A stretch of DNA of 64,000 bases from JAWSVE01 sp033852115 (GCA_033852115.1 JAWSVE010000009.1:1-64000), one strand, 5' to 3'. Counted from the first letter of the stretch, positions 44,255 to 53,748 are shown. Notes: generated by a model from the sequence alone, not told the origin. Made by a program: numbers and translations.

Positions 44255-44929
44255 ATGGAAGTATCAGCATCTCTACAATCGAGCTGTCAGCTCGACCAGC
44301 AACGTGCCGCTGCCATTTTTGCGGCCGCAGCCAATATCGTTGCGCGCTTGATACTGTCGAGCATTCTGCTCATTTTCAGCACGCCGACTCTAGCGCAGAC
44401 AACCTCTAGCACCTCATCAACTGAAAGCAATGTCAATTTCGCTGAAAAGAAACTCCAATCAAGTGGAGATCGAGCCTTGGCTGAAATTCGTGCACTGTCA
44501 AACGATATTCAACAACTCAAAACCCAAGTAGTAGTGCTCAATAAAGATTTACGCAACATGGAGGAACAACTGCTTTATCCGTCGAGCACGAAATACACGG
44601 TCTTCGTATCGATTGCATCAGGACATTTTTTTGACCTAGAAGGCATTAAGTTCAAGCTTGACGGTGAATTTGTGGCCTCTCACATCTATTCAGAAAAACA
44701 ACGTAACGCCCTAGTTCGTGGTGGCGTTCACCGTCTTTATATAACCAATCTCAGTGAAGGAAAACATACTGCAACGGTATTCTTTACGGGCATTGGTTCT
44801 AACCAACGCGATTACAAGCGCGCGGTATCCCTTGATTTCGACAAGGGAAAAACCAGCGAGTATCTCGAAATTGCTATCAGCGATGATGGCGCCAATCAAG
44901 AACCAATCTTCGAGCTAAAGCAGCGGTAG
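44255..44929 (+). CDS. exported protein with coiled coil and beta-rich domain
   Basis: A 224-residue protein of unknown function, first gene of the operon. An N-terminal extension of about 28 residues precedes a hydrophobic segment ending in TLAQ, so export through a signal peptide or an N-terminal anchor is likely. A coiled coil (about residues 75-105: ALAEIRALSNDIQQLKTQ) is followed by a beta-rich domain (TVFVSIASGHFFDLEGIKFK, GVHRLYITNLSEGKHTATVFF) that may carry a carbohydrate-binding-like or PEGA-like fold. No strong ribosome binding site was found. It is only five bases from the next gene. I do not recognise a named family. Confidence 0.72.
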   Translation: MEVSASLQSSCQLDQQRAAAIFAAAANIVARLILSSILLIFSTPTLAQTTSSTSSTESNVNFAEKKLQSSGDRALAEIRALSNDIQQLKTQVVVLNKDLRNMEEQLLYPSSTKYTVFVSIASGHFFDLEGIKFKLDGEFVASHIYSEKQRNALVRGGVHRLYITNLSEGKHTATVFFTGIGSNQRDYKRAVSLDFDKGKTSEYLEIAISDDGANQEPIFELKQR

Positions 44930-44934
44930 TAATA

Positions 44935-46704
44935 ATGAAGACTTACCGAAGTAAGACAGGAAAGAAGTCTCTGCTGCCAGCGCAACCCAGCAATGCCGTG
45001 GTGACTGTATTCTTCGCATCGCTCATAGCATTTTCAGGGCAAGTTTTTCCAGCGTCTCAGTCAAGCAACCACATCCAAACTCGTGATGATCTAGAATATG
45101 GCACCATTCTATTTAATTACTATCAGCAAGACTATTTTAACGCACTGATTGAATACGAATACGTAGCGGACAAAGAAAATAAGCGCGCGAATAGTGACCG
45201 TGGGCAATTACTCAAGGGTGGCATGGCACTATCGTACGGCTTGAGTGACGTATCGGAGAGTTTATTTAACGCCTTATTGGTTAGACAAACTGAAGAAGAT
45301 GTACGAAATCGCGCCTGGTACTACCTCGCGAAGCTTTTCTACGCTCACTCTCGAGATAAAGATGCTCACGACGCACTGGAAAAAATACATGGCGCTGTAC
45401 CAGCGGATCTTCATCTTGACTACCATTATCTCGCGACACTGGTAAGCAACGATGCGAACCATTTGGAATCTATCAGCCAGGCTGTTGACAACATACCAAC
45501 ATACTCACCTCAACACCCTTACTTATTATTTAATTTAGGCATCTCGTATCTACGTGGCGGCAACCGTGCAGCGGCGGAAGCAAATTTGCAAGCCGTAGTC
45601 GCAGCAGCAGATGATTCGGAAGAACTGCAAGTATTGTCAGACCGCGCACGACACGGTTTAGCTCAGCTGGCTATTGAAGATCAACAACTTCTGAAGGCCT
45701 GGGGTTATCTACAAAATATTCGCACCACCGGGTTATATTCTAACCGGGCGTTGCTGGCTTATGCGTGGGCGGCGGTTCGTCAACAACAATACCAAATCGC
45801 TCTTCCAGCGTTGCAGCTACTTAATGAGCGTTCAATATCTATTCCGGAAGTACAAGAAGGCAAGGTTTTACTAGGCCACCTGTATGAACAGCAAGACTCG
45901 ATGAATCGAGCGCTTAAAAGTCATATCACAGCGGAAAAACAGTTTTTACAAGGCATTCAGCAAGTAGCTGAAGCGCGTCGAATTATCGACATGCGCGACG
46001 TCCCTCACGAGTTTATCGCCAATCTTGACGCCATTGTCGATGACACCGACTGGTACGGCACAAAACCTTCGGTTGACTACCAAAAGCTTACGCCTTTTCT
46101 AATTGACTTAATGGCGAGCAACCCGTTCAACCAAGTACTCCATGAGTTAGCAGACCTTTATGCTATACGCGACAACCTCACTCATTGGTCGAATCAAGCC
46201 GAGCAACATGCACTTATTCTTGCTGCGGCTGAATCAAAAATGTTTGATGAATCCATGAAACATCTACTTCAAGAAAGCGAAACGCTTCACTCTAGATTGA
46301 CACAACAGAAAGATGATTTAGATCTTATACAGCTCACGCTAGATACAAGCGACCAAGAGCGCTTTGAGTCTCTTTTAGACAACAGTGGTAAGGAGCTTGC
46401 GCTACTCACAGACAAGTTGAATTCACTACGCAAGCAAAGTGAGCCCTATCGTCAACCTGATAGTTATCCAGAGATGGTCGAACTCAACCACAAACGAATT
46501 CATGAAAAACTTCAGGTGACTCAACGGTATATCGCCAAACTTGAACCTGTAATGCGCAATTTAGTTAAGGTTGAGCTCGATAAGCACGAAGAGCGTATGC
46601 GCTATTACTTAGCACAGAGTCGATTAGCGAAAGCGCGTTTATACGACACTGCTTTGATTAACCTCAATAACGTCCGCCGTCCAGTACGCCAAGATGGAGA
46701 CTAA
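44935..46704 (+). CDS. TPR-repeat envelope protein
   Basis: A 589-residue exported protein. A long N-terminal signal segment (AVVTVFFASLIAFSGQVFPAS) is followed by helical repeats of TPR type (about 55-330, for example AWYYLAKLFYAHSRDKDAHDALEKIHG and YLLFNLGISYLRGGNRAAAEANL) and a coiled-coil C-terminal part (about 430-570). It should form a periplasmic scaffold. It is second in the operon, five bases behind its neighbour, and its stop overlaps the start of the large TPR lipoprotein by 11 bases. It resembles the TPR components that accompany AglRQS-like motors; I cannot match it to one named Glt protein. Confidence 0.8.
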   Translation: MKTYRSKTGKKSLLPAQPSNAVVTVFFASLIAFSGQVFPASQSSNHIQTRDDLEYGTILFNYYQQDYFNALIEYEYVADKENKRANSDRGQLLKGGMALSYGLSDVSESLFNALLVRQTEEDVRNRAWYYLAKLFYAHSRDKDAHDALEKIHGAVPADLHLDYHYLATLVSNDANHLESISQAVDNIPTYSPQHPYLLFNLGISYLRGGNRAAAEANLQAVVAAADDSEELQVLSDRARHGLAQLAIEDQQLLKAWGYLQNIRTTGLYSNRALLAYAWAAVRQQQYQIALPALQLLNERSISIPEVQEGKVLLGHLYEQQDSMNRALKSHITAEKQFLQGIQQVAEARRIIDMRDVPHEFIANLDAIVDDTDWYGTKPSVDYQKLTPFLIDLMASNPFNQVLHELADLYAIRDNLTHWSNQAEQHALILAAAESKMFDESMKHLLQESETLHSRLTQQKDDLDLIQLTLDTSDQERFESLLDNSGKELALLTDKLNSLRKQSEPYRQPDSYPEMVELNHKRIHEKLQVTQRYIAKLEPVMRNLVKVELDKHEERMRYYLAQSRLAKARLYDTALINLNNVRRPVRQDGD

Positions 46705-49612
46705 TGGCAACATGATTCATATAACAACACGGTATCGACCAAGCTGGCTTCGAAAAACACCACTTAGCGTCATTGTGCCCGCAATCATGCTATCGGCCTG
46801 CGCAGGAAATAATACACAGACTTTAGGTTCGTTAAAGTACGAGCCAGAACCTGAGCAGCCAATCGCCGAGGTGACACAGAATATTAGCCGCAAAGATGTT
46901 CGCAGCGAATATCAAGAACTACTGACGATAATTGAAGACGAGAATCTAAAGGAACAAATTGAAAGGCGTATTGCGCACGTCTATATGCTCGAAGGAGAAG
47001 ACGACCAGGTTAACGCCGAAGTCATTACCGCAGACAAAAGCTATTACGTTGAAGCCATCAAATCCTATCGTGATATTTTAGAGCGTTATCCCAATTCGCC
47101 CGACAATGCCGAAGTGCTTTATCAATTAGCAAAAGCCTATGATATGGAAGGAGATCAAGACGAAGCGCTCGCCATGTTACTTCAATTAACCAGTCGCCAC
47201 CCTAACTATGAAAACCTGGCCGAGGCCTATTTCCGCAAAGGGGATATTTTATTTAATCGCGGCGACTACCAAGGTGCCGAAAAAGCCTATCGCGCAGTCA
47301 CTCAGTACAGCAACGCAAAATTCAAACTCAACGCCCACTACATGCTCGGCTGGTCGCAGTACAAGCAACTGTATTATCGACAAGCGATGAATGATTTTGT
47401 CTATGTATTGAACCAATTACTTGGCCCTGTTGAATCTATTGACGCCCTTAGCAAGCCGGATCAATCGTTAACCAACGACACTCTCCACGCCGTCAGCCTT
47501 GGTCTCGATAAAATTGCCGGTGCAGCAACTATTGAGGCGCTACCCCAACTGAACGACCAACATTATGTTTGGTTAATTTATGACAATCTTGGTCAATATT
47601 ATCTCGACAAAGAATTATATGAAGCTTCGGCCGAAAGCTATCGCCTATTTGTAACGAACTATAGTGACCAGGATCGCACACCTAAACTCCATAAAAAGAT
47701 GATCGACACCTACATCAAAGGGAGCTTTCCCAAGCAAGCTTTCTTTGAAAAAGAGCGTTTTGTCGACGCTTACGGTATTTACTCCGATTTTAGCAAAAAG
47801 CGCGACGGCATTATGCCAAGCATTAACGATACCATGCAGGCTTACCTCGACGAGCTAGCCAAAAACTATCATGCTCGCGGACAAGAACTACAGCAAGAAA
47901 TAATCGACACCAACGAAAAGGCCACTGATAATTCTAAAGCGGACCCGAAAAAAATTGCGAAGCTTGATAGCGAAGCCGTCGATGCGCTAGACAAGGCTGC
48001 CTACTACTACCAACAATTTATCGATACGTTTCCCAGCTTCGAAGCCATTGATGAAATTGTTTTCATGCGTGCAGATGCGCTATTCACAGCACGCCGATTT
48101 GATCAAGCCATTCCCGACTACGAGCGCGTCGCCTATCGAGGCACTACGCCTAGTGCAGATAAACACGGCGCCAATGCTGGTTACGCAGCGATTGTATCCT
48201 ACGAAAATCACATAAACACATTGAAGAGCGAAACAGCGATGACGCGTTGGCGCGGACAAGCGGTCAACAGCATGTTGCAGTTTGCAGAAAAATATCATCA
48301 GGATGAGCGCTCTGCTTCTGTATTAACCAATGCGGCGGAATATATCTTTAGCTTAGAACAGTATGCTCGAGCGCTAGATATTTCACAAAGTTTAATCAGC
48401 AACAATCCTGATTTAGATACATCATTAAAGAAAACAGCGTTTGGAATTCTCGCGCACTCGCTCTTTAAACTAGAACGCTTTGATGAAGCCAGCGAAGGCT
48501 ATTTGCAACAACGACAACTGGTCTCACAAGACGGAGATGAGTATACGCAGATAACCGAACGGTTAGCGACTTCCGTCTATAAGCACTCCGAAACTGTTAT
48601 TGCCGCGGATCAAAAACAAGCAGCCGCCAATGAACTGTTAAAGTTAAAAACACTGGCACCTGATTCACCCGTAAGAATCACAGCACAATACGATGCATCC
48701 TCATTACTTATTGAATTACAACAGTGGGACAAAGCCATAACAGAGCTAACTGAGTTAATTGCACTGTATCCCGAGCATGAACTCGCGATTGAGTTCCCAC
48801 GAAAACTAGCATTCGCCTATGAGAAAAATAAAAACTGGCGCCAAGCCGCTAGTGAATACCTTAAGCTCGCGGAAGGCGACCCCGACTTAAACCTTCGTCG
48901 CGAAGCCTTATTCCTCGCCGCAACAATGTTCGAAAAAGACAATCAGTTATCAAAAGCCATTACGCAGTTTAAATCCTACAACAAGCTTTATCCCGAACCT
49001 TTTGCCAAAATGATGGAGGCTCGGTATCGCTTGGCAGTTAATTACGACACCCTTAAAGAAGAACAGAAAAAACTCTACTGGCTGGATAAGCTAGTCGAAG
49101 GCCATCAGCAAGCGGGCAAGGCGACGAGCGAACGCAGTCGTTGGCTCGCCGCATGGGCAAACGCCGAATATGGATACTATCAACTTAGCGCGTACAAGGC
49201 ACAAGCTATCAGCCTACCACTAGATAAAAGTCTCGGCGCTAAGAACGCGTTACTAGACAAAGCTAGTCAACGCTATCAAGCCGCCGCCGACTCGGGCATT
49301 TTCGAGTTTGTTACCCTGAGCGCCTACAAGATTGCCGATATGTATCACCAATTCGCCACTGAGTTGCGCCAAAGTCCACGGCCCAAATCATTGAGCGCGG
49401 ATGAACGCATCATTTATAGCGAAATCATTGAAGAACAAGCGCAACCGTTTGACGAGTTAGCGAAGGATTTATTACTCAGCAATATTAATCGCGGCTGGGA
49501 CGGTGAATTTAATCAGTGGATTGACCAAAGCTTTGCGCTAATGAGTCAGTTGCACCCCACACGATTTGCAAAAACAGAACGCATAGTGAGTTACGGTGAT
49601 GAAATACGTTAA
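46694..49612 (+). CDS. large TPR-repeat lipoprotein
   Basis: A 972-residue lipoprotein. The signal segment ends in the lipobox LSAC at about residue 36; the ATG seven codons in (46712) is an alternative start. Many TPR-like repeats run through most of the length (for example VLYQLAKAYDMEGDQDEALAML, EAYFRKGDILFNRGDYQGAEKAY, KTAFGILAHSLFKLERFDEASEGY). The arrangement fits an outer-membrane-anchored periplasmic scaffold. It overlaps its neighbours at both ends, by 11 and 14 bases, which points to translational coupling and a fixed stoichiometry. A comparable large TPR protein is a component of the Glt complex. Confidence 0.83.
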   Translation: METNGNMIHITTRYRPSWLRKTPLSVIVPAIMLSACAGNNTQTLGSLKYEPEPEQPIAEVTQNISRKDVRSEYQELLTIIEDENLKEQIERRIAHVYMLEGEDDQVNAEVITADKSYYVEAIKSYRDILERYPNSPDNAEVLYQLAKAYDMEGDQDEALAMLLQLTSRHPNYENLAEAYFRKGDILFNRGDYQGAEKAYRAVTQYSNAKFKLNAHYMLGWSQYKQLYYRQAMNDFVYVLNQLLGPVESIDALSKPDQSLTNDTLHAVSLGLDKIAGAATIEALPQLNDQHYVWLIYDNLGQYYLDKELYEASAESYRLFVTNYSDQDRTPKLHKKMIDTYIKGSFPKQAFFEKERFVDAYGIYSDFSKKRDGIMPSINDTMQAYLDELAKNYHARGQELQQEIIDTNEKATDNSKADPKKIAKLDSEAVDALDKAAYYYQQFIDTFPSFEAIDEIVFMRADALFTARRFDQAIPDYERVAYRGTTPSADKHGANAGYAAIVSYENHINTLKSETAMTRWRGQAVNSMLQFAEKYHQDERSASVLTNAAEYIFSLEQYARALDISQSLISNNPDLDTSLKKTAFGILAHSLFKLERFDEASEGYLQQRQLVSQDGDEYTQITERLATSVYKHSETVIAADQKQAAANELLKLKTLAPDSPVRITAQYDASSLLIELQQWDKAITELTELIALYPEHELAIEFPRKLAFAYEKNKNWRQAASEYLKLAEGDPDLNLRREALFLAATMFEKDNQLSKAITQFKSYNKLYPEPFAKMMEARYRLAVNYDTLKEEQKKLYWLDKLVEGHQQAGKATSERSRWLAAWANAEYGYYQLSAYKAQAISLPLDKSLGAKNALLDKASQRYQAAADSGIFEFVTLSAYKIADMYHQFATELRQSPRPKSLSADERIIYSEIIEEQAQPFDELAKDLLLSNINRGWDGEFNQWIDQSFALMSQLHPTRFAKTERIVSYGDEIR

Positions 49613-50471
49613 ACCCCTCAGAATTTTTGCAACTATTTCGCTTTGTCTTCTAAGCCTGGTCGGTTGTAGCAACTCTAAACTCAATGGTTGGAGCTATGAC
49701 GGCTCAAGTTCGGTAGCGTTAGCCGATACTTCGCTGTATCTACCTATCCAGGAAACCGACAAAACCGGCGTGCTTTTACCTTATGAGGCGCAACCAAACC
49801 CTTATAGTGAACTTTCTGGGCGGATCGATAAAGAAGCTGTGTCTACTTATATTGATGCAAGGCGTGCTTTCAATGCCAAAAAATACGACTTTGCCGACCA
49901 ACTTCTAGCCCAACTCGTCACAGCACATCCTAAATTAAGCGGCCCTTGGGTAATGCGAGGTGACATTGCTGCGGCTCAACAAAACTATTCGTTAGCGGTT
50001 CAACATTATGTCGAAGCCATCGACGTTAATGATGCCAACATGAACGCCTACTTGCGCTTGGCGAAAGCACAACGTCAACGCGGTCACTTTGCACACGCAC
50101 AGAACACCTACGCTCTCGCTTTGGTTGAATGGCGAGATTCGCCCGAACTACATTTAAATTTGGGCGTACTTTATGACGTTTACTTAAATAAACCTCTGCA
50201 AGCACAAGCGCATATGGAAGCGTATCAATTACTCACTACCAACAATGACCAGCAAGTGACTGCATGGATAGACGAGATCCGTGGTCGCACTGGCGTTGTT
50301 TCAACACGCTCCATCATTGGGCCCACCGGTGACTTGATCAGGTTAACTGACCTACAGAAGTCCAGCCCTATTAGCTCAGCTTCTACCGCAGACTCTACGC
50401 CAGTTGAAAATATTACGGAGTCTAGCGATCCGCACGCAGACTCCATTGCTTCCTCAAAAGTCGCCAACTAG
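49599..50471 (+). CDS. TPR-repeat lipoprotein
   Basis: A lipoprotein of 290 residues. The signal segment ends in the lipobox LVGC (cysteine at about residue 24). Two to three TPR units follow (ARRAFNAKKYDFADQLLAQL, GPWVMRGDIAAAQQNYSLAVQHYVEAI, AYLRLAKAQRQRGHFAHAQNTYALAL, LHLNLGVLYDVYLNKPLQAQAHMEAY), then an unstructured Ser/Thr-rich tail. A GTG one codon before the ATG could also start it. It overlaps the upstream gene by 14 bases. Similar in size and layout to GltE-type TPR lipoproteins, which I mention as resemblance only. Confidence 0.82.
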   Translation: MKYVKPLRIFATISLCLLSLVGCSNSKLNGWSYDGSSSVALADTSLYLPIQETDKTGVLLPYEAQPNPYSELSGRIDKEAVSTYIDARRAFNAKKYDFADQLLAQLVTAHPKLSGPWVMRGDIAAAQQNYSLAVQHYVEAIDVNDANMNAYLRLAKAQRQRGHFAHAQNTYALALVEWRDSPELHLNLGVLYDVYLNKPLQAQAHMEAYQLLTTNNDQQVTAWIDEIRGRTGVVSTRSIIGPTGDLIRLTDLQKSSPISSASTADSTPVENITESSDPHADSIASSKVAN

Positions 50472-50485
50472 CCCAGGGAGTTCTA

Positions 50486-50884
50486 ATGAATACGTCACGA
50501 AGAGTAAGCGCCTCATTCACCTATGGCATGTGTTGCTTTCTTATTGCCGCCAATGCTTTCGGCGAAGACCAGCCCAGTAGTCAAGATGCGCAACAAGAAA
50601 CAGTAAATGCAACGCTAGTCAAACCGGCAATATCGGAGAGTAAACGCGTAAAAGACAATAAGGCTGACGCCATCAAGCTGGAGTCAGTCTTCGTCGGGGA
50701 TAAAGAGCAGCCAGCAATCAGCTACTTCATTCCCTGGCAAGGCATCGGCACTCCAGACAAATTGCACTGGAATGTCGAGCAAAAACATGATGGAGCTCTT
50801 GACTTAGTGGACCGGGAAATCATGTTGCGTTCGATGCACATTTATGAAGAGATGAACTTGGAATCACCTCAATCACTCGACTAA
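50486..50884 (+). CDS. small exported protein of unknown function
   Basis: A 132-residue protein with a signal peptide ending at NAFG or NAFGE (about residue 27). The mature part is polar, with a SYFIPWQGIGTPDKLHW segment and an acidic C-terminal helix (LVDREIMLRSMHIYEEMNL). I do not recognise a family. AGGGAG precedes the ATG. Position between the TPR lipoprotein (14 bases) and the ExbB-like gene (51 bases) in the same operon suggests it is a partner of the motor in the periplasm. Confidence 0.72.
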   Translation: MNTSRRVSASFTYGMCCFLIAANAFGEDQPSSQDAQQETVNATLVKPAISESKRVKDNKADAIKLESVFVGDKEQPAISYFIPWQGIGTPDKLHWNVEQKHDGALDLVDREIMLRSMHIYEEMNLESPQSLD

Positions 50885-50935
50885 TTTTTAGATCACCTAA
50901 CACTCGTTCTTTAAACATCGCTGTAGGAGGCCCAC

Positions 50936-51691
50936 ATGATTGATGTTTACAGCAAAATAACCGCGTTTTTTCAAGACGGCGGGTTATTCATTTACCCTAT
51001 CGCCATCGTGCTCGCTATCGGCATAGGTATTGCCATTGAGCGCTGGCTGTTTTTAGCTCGCGAAAAAGCTCGAAATCTCAAAGCTTTCAACGACTTCCTG
51101 CCCCTACTGCGCTCAACTGACATCGAGAAAATGCAGCTTTATACCCGAGAGGTTCAAACACCTGTCACGCGTATTATTGGTTGCGGTTTAGATATGATGA
51201 AAGTAAGCAAACAGCGTGGCGATATCGAAAACTCGATGAGCGAAGGGATGCTCGAAACCATGCCGCAACTTCAGAACCGTACGGGGTATCTCGCGGTATT
51301 GGCAAACGTAGCAACATTGCTCGGTCTACTAGGCACTATTATTGGTTTAATTAGTGCGTTTACAGCAGTGGCCGTCGCTGACCCAGCACAAAAATCGACG
51401 TTACTTTCGCAATCGATTTCTGTCGCTATGAACACTACAGCGTTCGGCTTGATTGCCGCAATTCCGCTTTTGGTCTTACATGCGGTGATTCAAAACAAAA
51501 CGTCAGCGATTGTAAACAGTATTGAAATGGCGGCTGTAAAGTTTTTAAACATCATGACGCTACACCGTTTTATCGAGGCCAGTATTGCTCGCCCATCTAG
51601 CGGAATGACCATAACCCCGGATGCACAGGCTTCTGCCGAAGCCGATTTGGTAAACCGCACCGATGGCGCAGCGCCCGCACCGGCCTTCTAA
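50936..51691 (+). CDS. MotA/TolQ/ExbB proton channel family protein (AglR-like)
   Basis: A 251-residue inner-membrane protein with three hydrophobic segments (about residues 18-38, 117-145 and 155-180), including the family core LANVATLLGLLGTIIGLISAF and NTTAFGLIAAIPLLVLHA. It would form the pentameric channel that couples proton flow to movement of the TonB-like protein. The ribosome binding site GTAGGAGG is strong. It begins the four-gene motor block (ExbB-like, two ExbD-like, TonB-like). In Myxococcus, AglR plays this part for gliding. Which force is generated here is unknown. Confidence 0.92.
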   Translation: MIDVYSKITAFFQDGGLFIYPIAIVLAIGIGIAIERWLFLAREKARNLKAFNDFLPLLRSTDIEKMQLYTREVQTPVTRIIGCGLDMMKVSKQRGDIENSMSEGMLETMPQLQNRTGYLAVLANVATLLGLLGTIIGLISAFTAVAVADPAQKSTLLSQSISVAMNTTAFGLIAAIPLLVLHAVIQNKTSAIVNSIEMAAVKFLNIMTLHRFIEASIARPSSGMTITPDAQASAEADLVNRTDGAAPAPAF

Positions 51692-51716
51692 CTGGTAGAT
51701 ACGACAAGGTTTTATC

Positions 51717-52217
51717 ATGGCTTTTCGATTTCAATACAAACCGGAAGACGATGCCGATATCGACATAACGTCCTTCATGAACCTGATGATTGTGCTCGTG
51801 CCCGTGTTGCTATTAAGCATTACGTTCACACAAATTTCAGTTCATGAAATCAAGCTACCTGATCTTACCGGCGGGTTCGCATCTAGCGCAGAGTCACAGT
51901 CGCAGCTGGAGGTAGTAGTAAATGATAAGGGCTTTGCTGTGTATTACCCCGACAAGCGCTCACTCATTAAAAAACTGCCTTTGCTGAAAACGGAGCAAGG
52001 CAGCGCTTATGACTATCAGACACTGTCTATGGTACTGCAAGAAGTTAAATCCCAACTGTCTGAGCGCAGAGACATCGTATTGTTGGCCGATCACAGCCTC
52101 TCTTATCAAGACTTGGTCGCCACTATGGATACGGTGAAATCTTACCGCACTGTGCTCGCAGCAAGTGTCGTAGAAGTCGAACTTTTCCCAGAAATATCGT
52201 TAGGTGATGCGAGTTAA
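51717..52217 (+). CDS. ExbD/TolR family protein with Asn at the proton site
   Basis: A 166-residue ExbD/TolR-like protein: short N-terminal tail, one transmembrane helix (about 17-40) and a periplasmic domain. In the family the helix begins with a P-x-x-D or L-x-D motif whose Asp carries the proton. Here the segment reads DITSFMNLMIVLVPVLL, with Asn22 at that place. The paralogue at 52221 retains the Asp. The stop lies three bases before the next start. Two ExbD-like genes in a row match the AglQ/AglS arrangement. Whether Asn22 disables the proton step is an inference. Confidence 0.88.
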   Translation: MAFRFQYKPEDDADIDITSFMNLMIVLVPVLLLSITFTQISVHEIKLPDLTGGFASSAESQSQLEVVVNDKGFAVYYPDKRSLIKKLPLLKTEQGSAYDYQTLSMVLQEVKSQLSERRDIVLLADHSLSYQDLVATMDTVKSYRTVLAASVVEVELFPEISLGDAS

Positions 52218-52220
52218 ATC

Positions 52221-52760
52221 ATGATGAATAATTCGATATTCCACTATCAAAAGCCAAAATACGCCACCAAATTGAACCTTGTGGCTTTAATGGATATTTT
52301 CACCATTCTTGTTTTCTTCCTCCTACTTAATTCGGGTGAGGCTGAGAAGCTAGAGAATGCAAAATTTATTGAATTACCAGACTCCACGATTGGTACGCCT
52401 CCCCACGGGGACCTGGTAGTAATGATTGGAGAAGAAACCATTTGGCTTGGCGAAGAGGAAGTTGGCACGATTAACGATATTATCAAGTCCAAAAAGTCAT
52501 CGATAGAATCACTATCGGTAGCGTTACAAACTTATAAAGAAGCCAAAGGCGAATTAAATGCCTATGAAAAAGAAAACGGCCTTGCACTGACTATCATGGG
52601 AGACCACGAAGTCCCCTACGGTTTGTTAAAAGCTGTGATGTCGACATGTCGGCTTGAAAATTTTCGTGATATAGCCCTAGCTGTCAATCAAGTAGCGGCA
52701 CCAGGGCTTATCCCAACCAATGGCTCTAGCGCCGAAGTCGCCAGCCTCAGTAATTTGTAG
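52221..52760 (+). CDS. ExbD/TolR family protein with the proton Asp
   Basis: A 179-residue ExbD/TolR-like protein with Asp25 in the helix (NLVALMDIFTILVFFLLLN), the family's proton-carrying residue. One transmembrane helix and a periplasmic domain follow. The ATG at 52221 is directly followed by a second in-frame ATG at 52224. It lies three bases after the Asn-containing paralogue, so a mixed ExbD dimer is likely. The frame runs 38 bases from the start of the TonB-like gene. Confidence 0.88.
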   Translation: MMNNSIFHYQKPKYATKLNLVALMDIFTILVFFLLLNSGEAEKLENAKFIELPDSTIGTPPHGDLVVMIGEETIWLGEEEVGTINDIIKSKKSSIESLSVALQTYKEAKGELNAYEKENGLALTIMGDHEVPYGLLKAVMSTCRLENFRDIALAVNQVAAPGLIPTNGSSAEVASLSNL

Positions 52761-52797
52761 TGGCCTGCTATTCAGTGGATGCTGTGAGAGATTGTTT

Positions 52798-53748
52798 ATG
52801 TTTGCGAATGTAGAACCCCTAGCGCTGGAACTCGTCTTACCTTGGCAGGAGGACGCGGAACAGGAAGAAAAATACAAGCGCCTGATTAAGCGAATTTTAA
52901 TAGGCGTTATGTTGTTTTGTTTCATTGTGCCTTGGCTACCCACTATCGATCCGGCCTATGAGCCACCAGAAAAAGAGTTAACCAAAACTAAGGTCATGCT
53001 AGAACCGGTAAAAATGCCACCACCAGAGCCAGTGGCACCGCCGCCTAAACCCAAACCTGTCACACCGAAGGAACAACCCGTCCAACAAGTCGTGAAGGCT
53101 GCACCGGCACCAACGCCAGCACCGGCGCCCAAGGCGGTTGATAAAAAGCAGCTAATGAAAGAACAAGGCCTTGCATCGCTCAGCAATCAACTGAGCGCAT
53201 TACGGGGCAGCGTCAACGTCGCCAAGATGCAACGAAAAAATGTTAGCAAAAGTGATCTTGGTCAAAAGGAATTTACATCACGTGATGCATTCGGGGAGGA
53301 AGTCATAGGCAAACGTAGCCAGGGCATCGAAGTGAATGAAACCATGCTCAAGCAAGAGAGCGCTGGCCTGGCCGCTTATGATGGCGTAGCTGTCACCGTG
53401 GCAGGCGTGTCTGACCAACCCGGCAAAAGCACCTTAAGTTATTTGTCTGGGCAAGCCGGCCGCCGAGACATGGAAAACATTCGACGGACTTTCGAGGCGG
53501 CAAAAAGCAGCGTTTACGCGCGCTATCTTGAAGCCTTAAACCAACACCCAGAGCTAGCAGGTAAATTTATTTTTCGCCTCATTATTGAACCTGACGGTAG
53601 CATTTCAGATTTAAAACTCGTGACGAGTGAGCTTGGCATGCATGATCTTGAATTAGCTATCCTAAGTCGCATTCGTGACATCAATTTTGGCGAAAAGGAA
53701 GTGTCACCAACAGCAGTAGAATATGCATTTTCATTTATTCCTAGTTAG
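52798..53748 (+). CDS. TonB-like energy transducer with C-terminal AgmX/PglI-type domain
   Basis: A 316-residue protein. The start at 52798 (MFANVEPLALEL) is preferred because GAGAG lies seven bases upstream; the longer open frame from 52720 overlaps the ExbD gene without a good site. One transmembrane helix (about 31-48: ILIGVMLFCFIVPWLPT) is followed by a proline-rich spacer (PPPEPVAPPPKPKPVTPK, then repeated PAPAP), and a C-terminal domain (about 245-316: YLEALNQHPELAGKFIFRLI, EPDGSISDLKLVTSELG) of AgmX/PglI type. In Myxococcus such domains occur in the Glt/Agl envelope complex. It would carry the force of the motor across the periplasm. Confidence 0.87.
   Translation: MFANVEPLALELVLPWQEDAEQEEKYKRLIKRILIGVMLFCFIVPWLPTIDPAYEPPEKELTKTKVMLEPVKMPPPEPVAPPPKPKPVTPKEQPVQQVVKAAPAPTPAPAPKAVDKKQLMKEQGLASLSNQLSALRGSVNVAKMQRKNVSKSDLGQKEFTSRDAFGEEVIGKRSQGIEVNETMLKQESAGLAAYDGVAVTVAGVSDQPGKSTLSYLSGQAGRRDMENIRRTFEAAKSSVYARYLEALNQHPELAGKFIFRLIIEPDGSISDLKLVTSELGMHDLELAILSRIRDINFGEKEVSPTAVEYAFSFIPS

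Noticed and set aside
52720..52797. Upstream extension of the TonB-like gene
   Set aside because: Lacks a ribosome binding site and overlaps the ExbD gene; the ATG at 52798 has GAGAG seven bases upstream.
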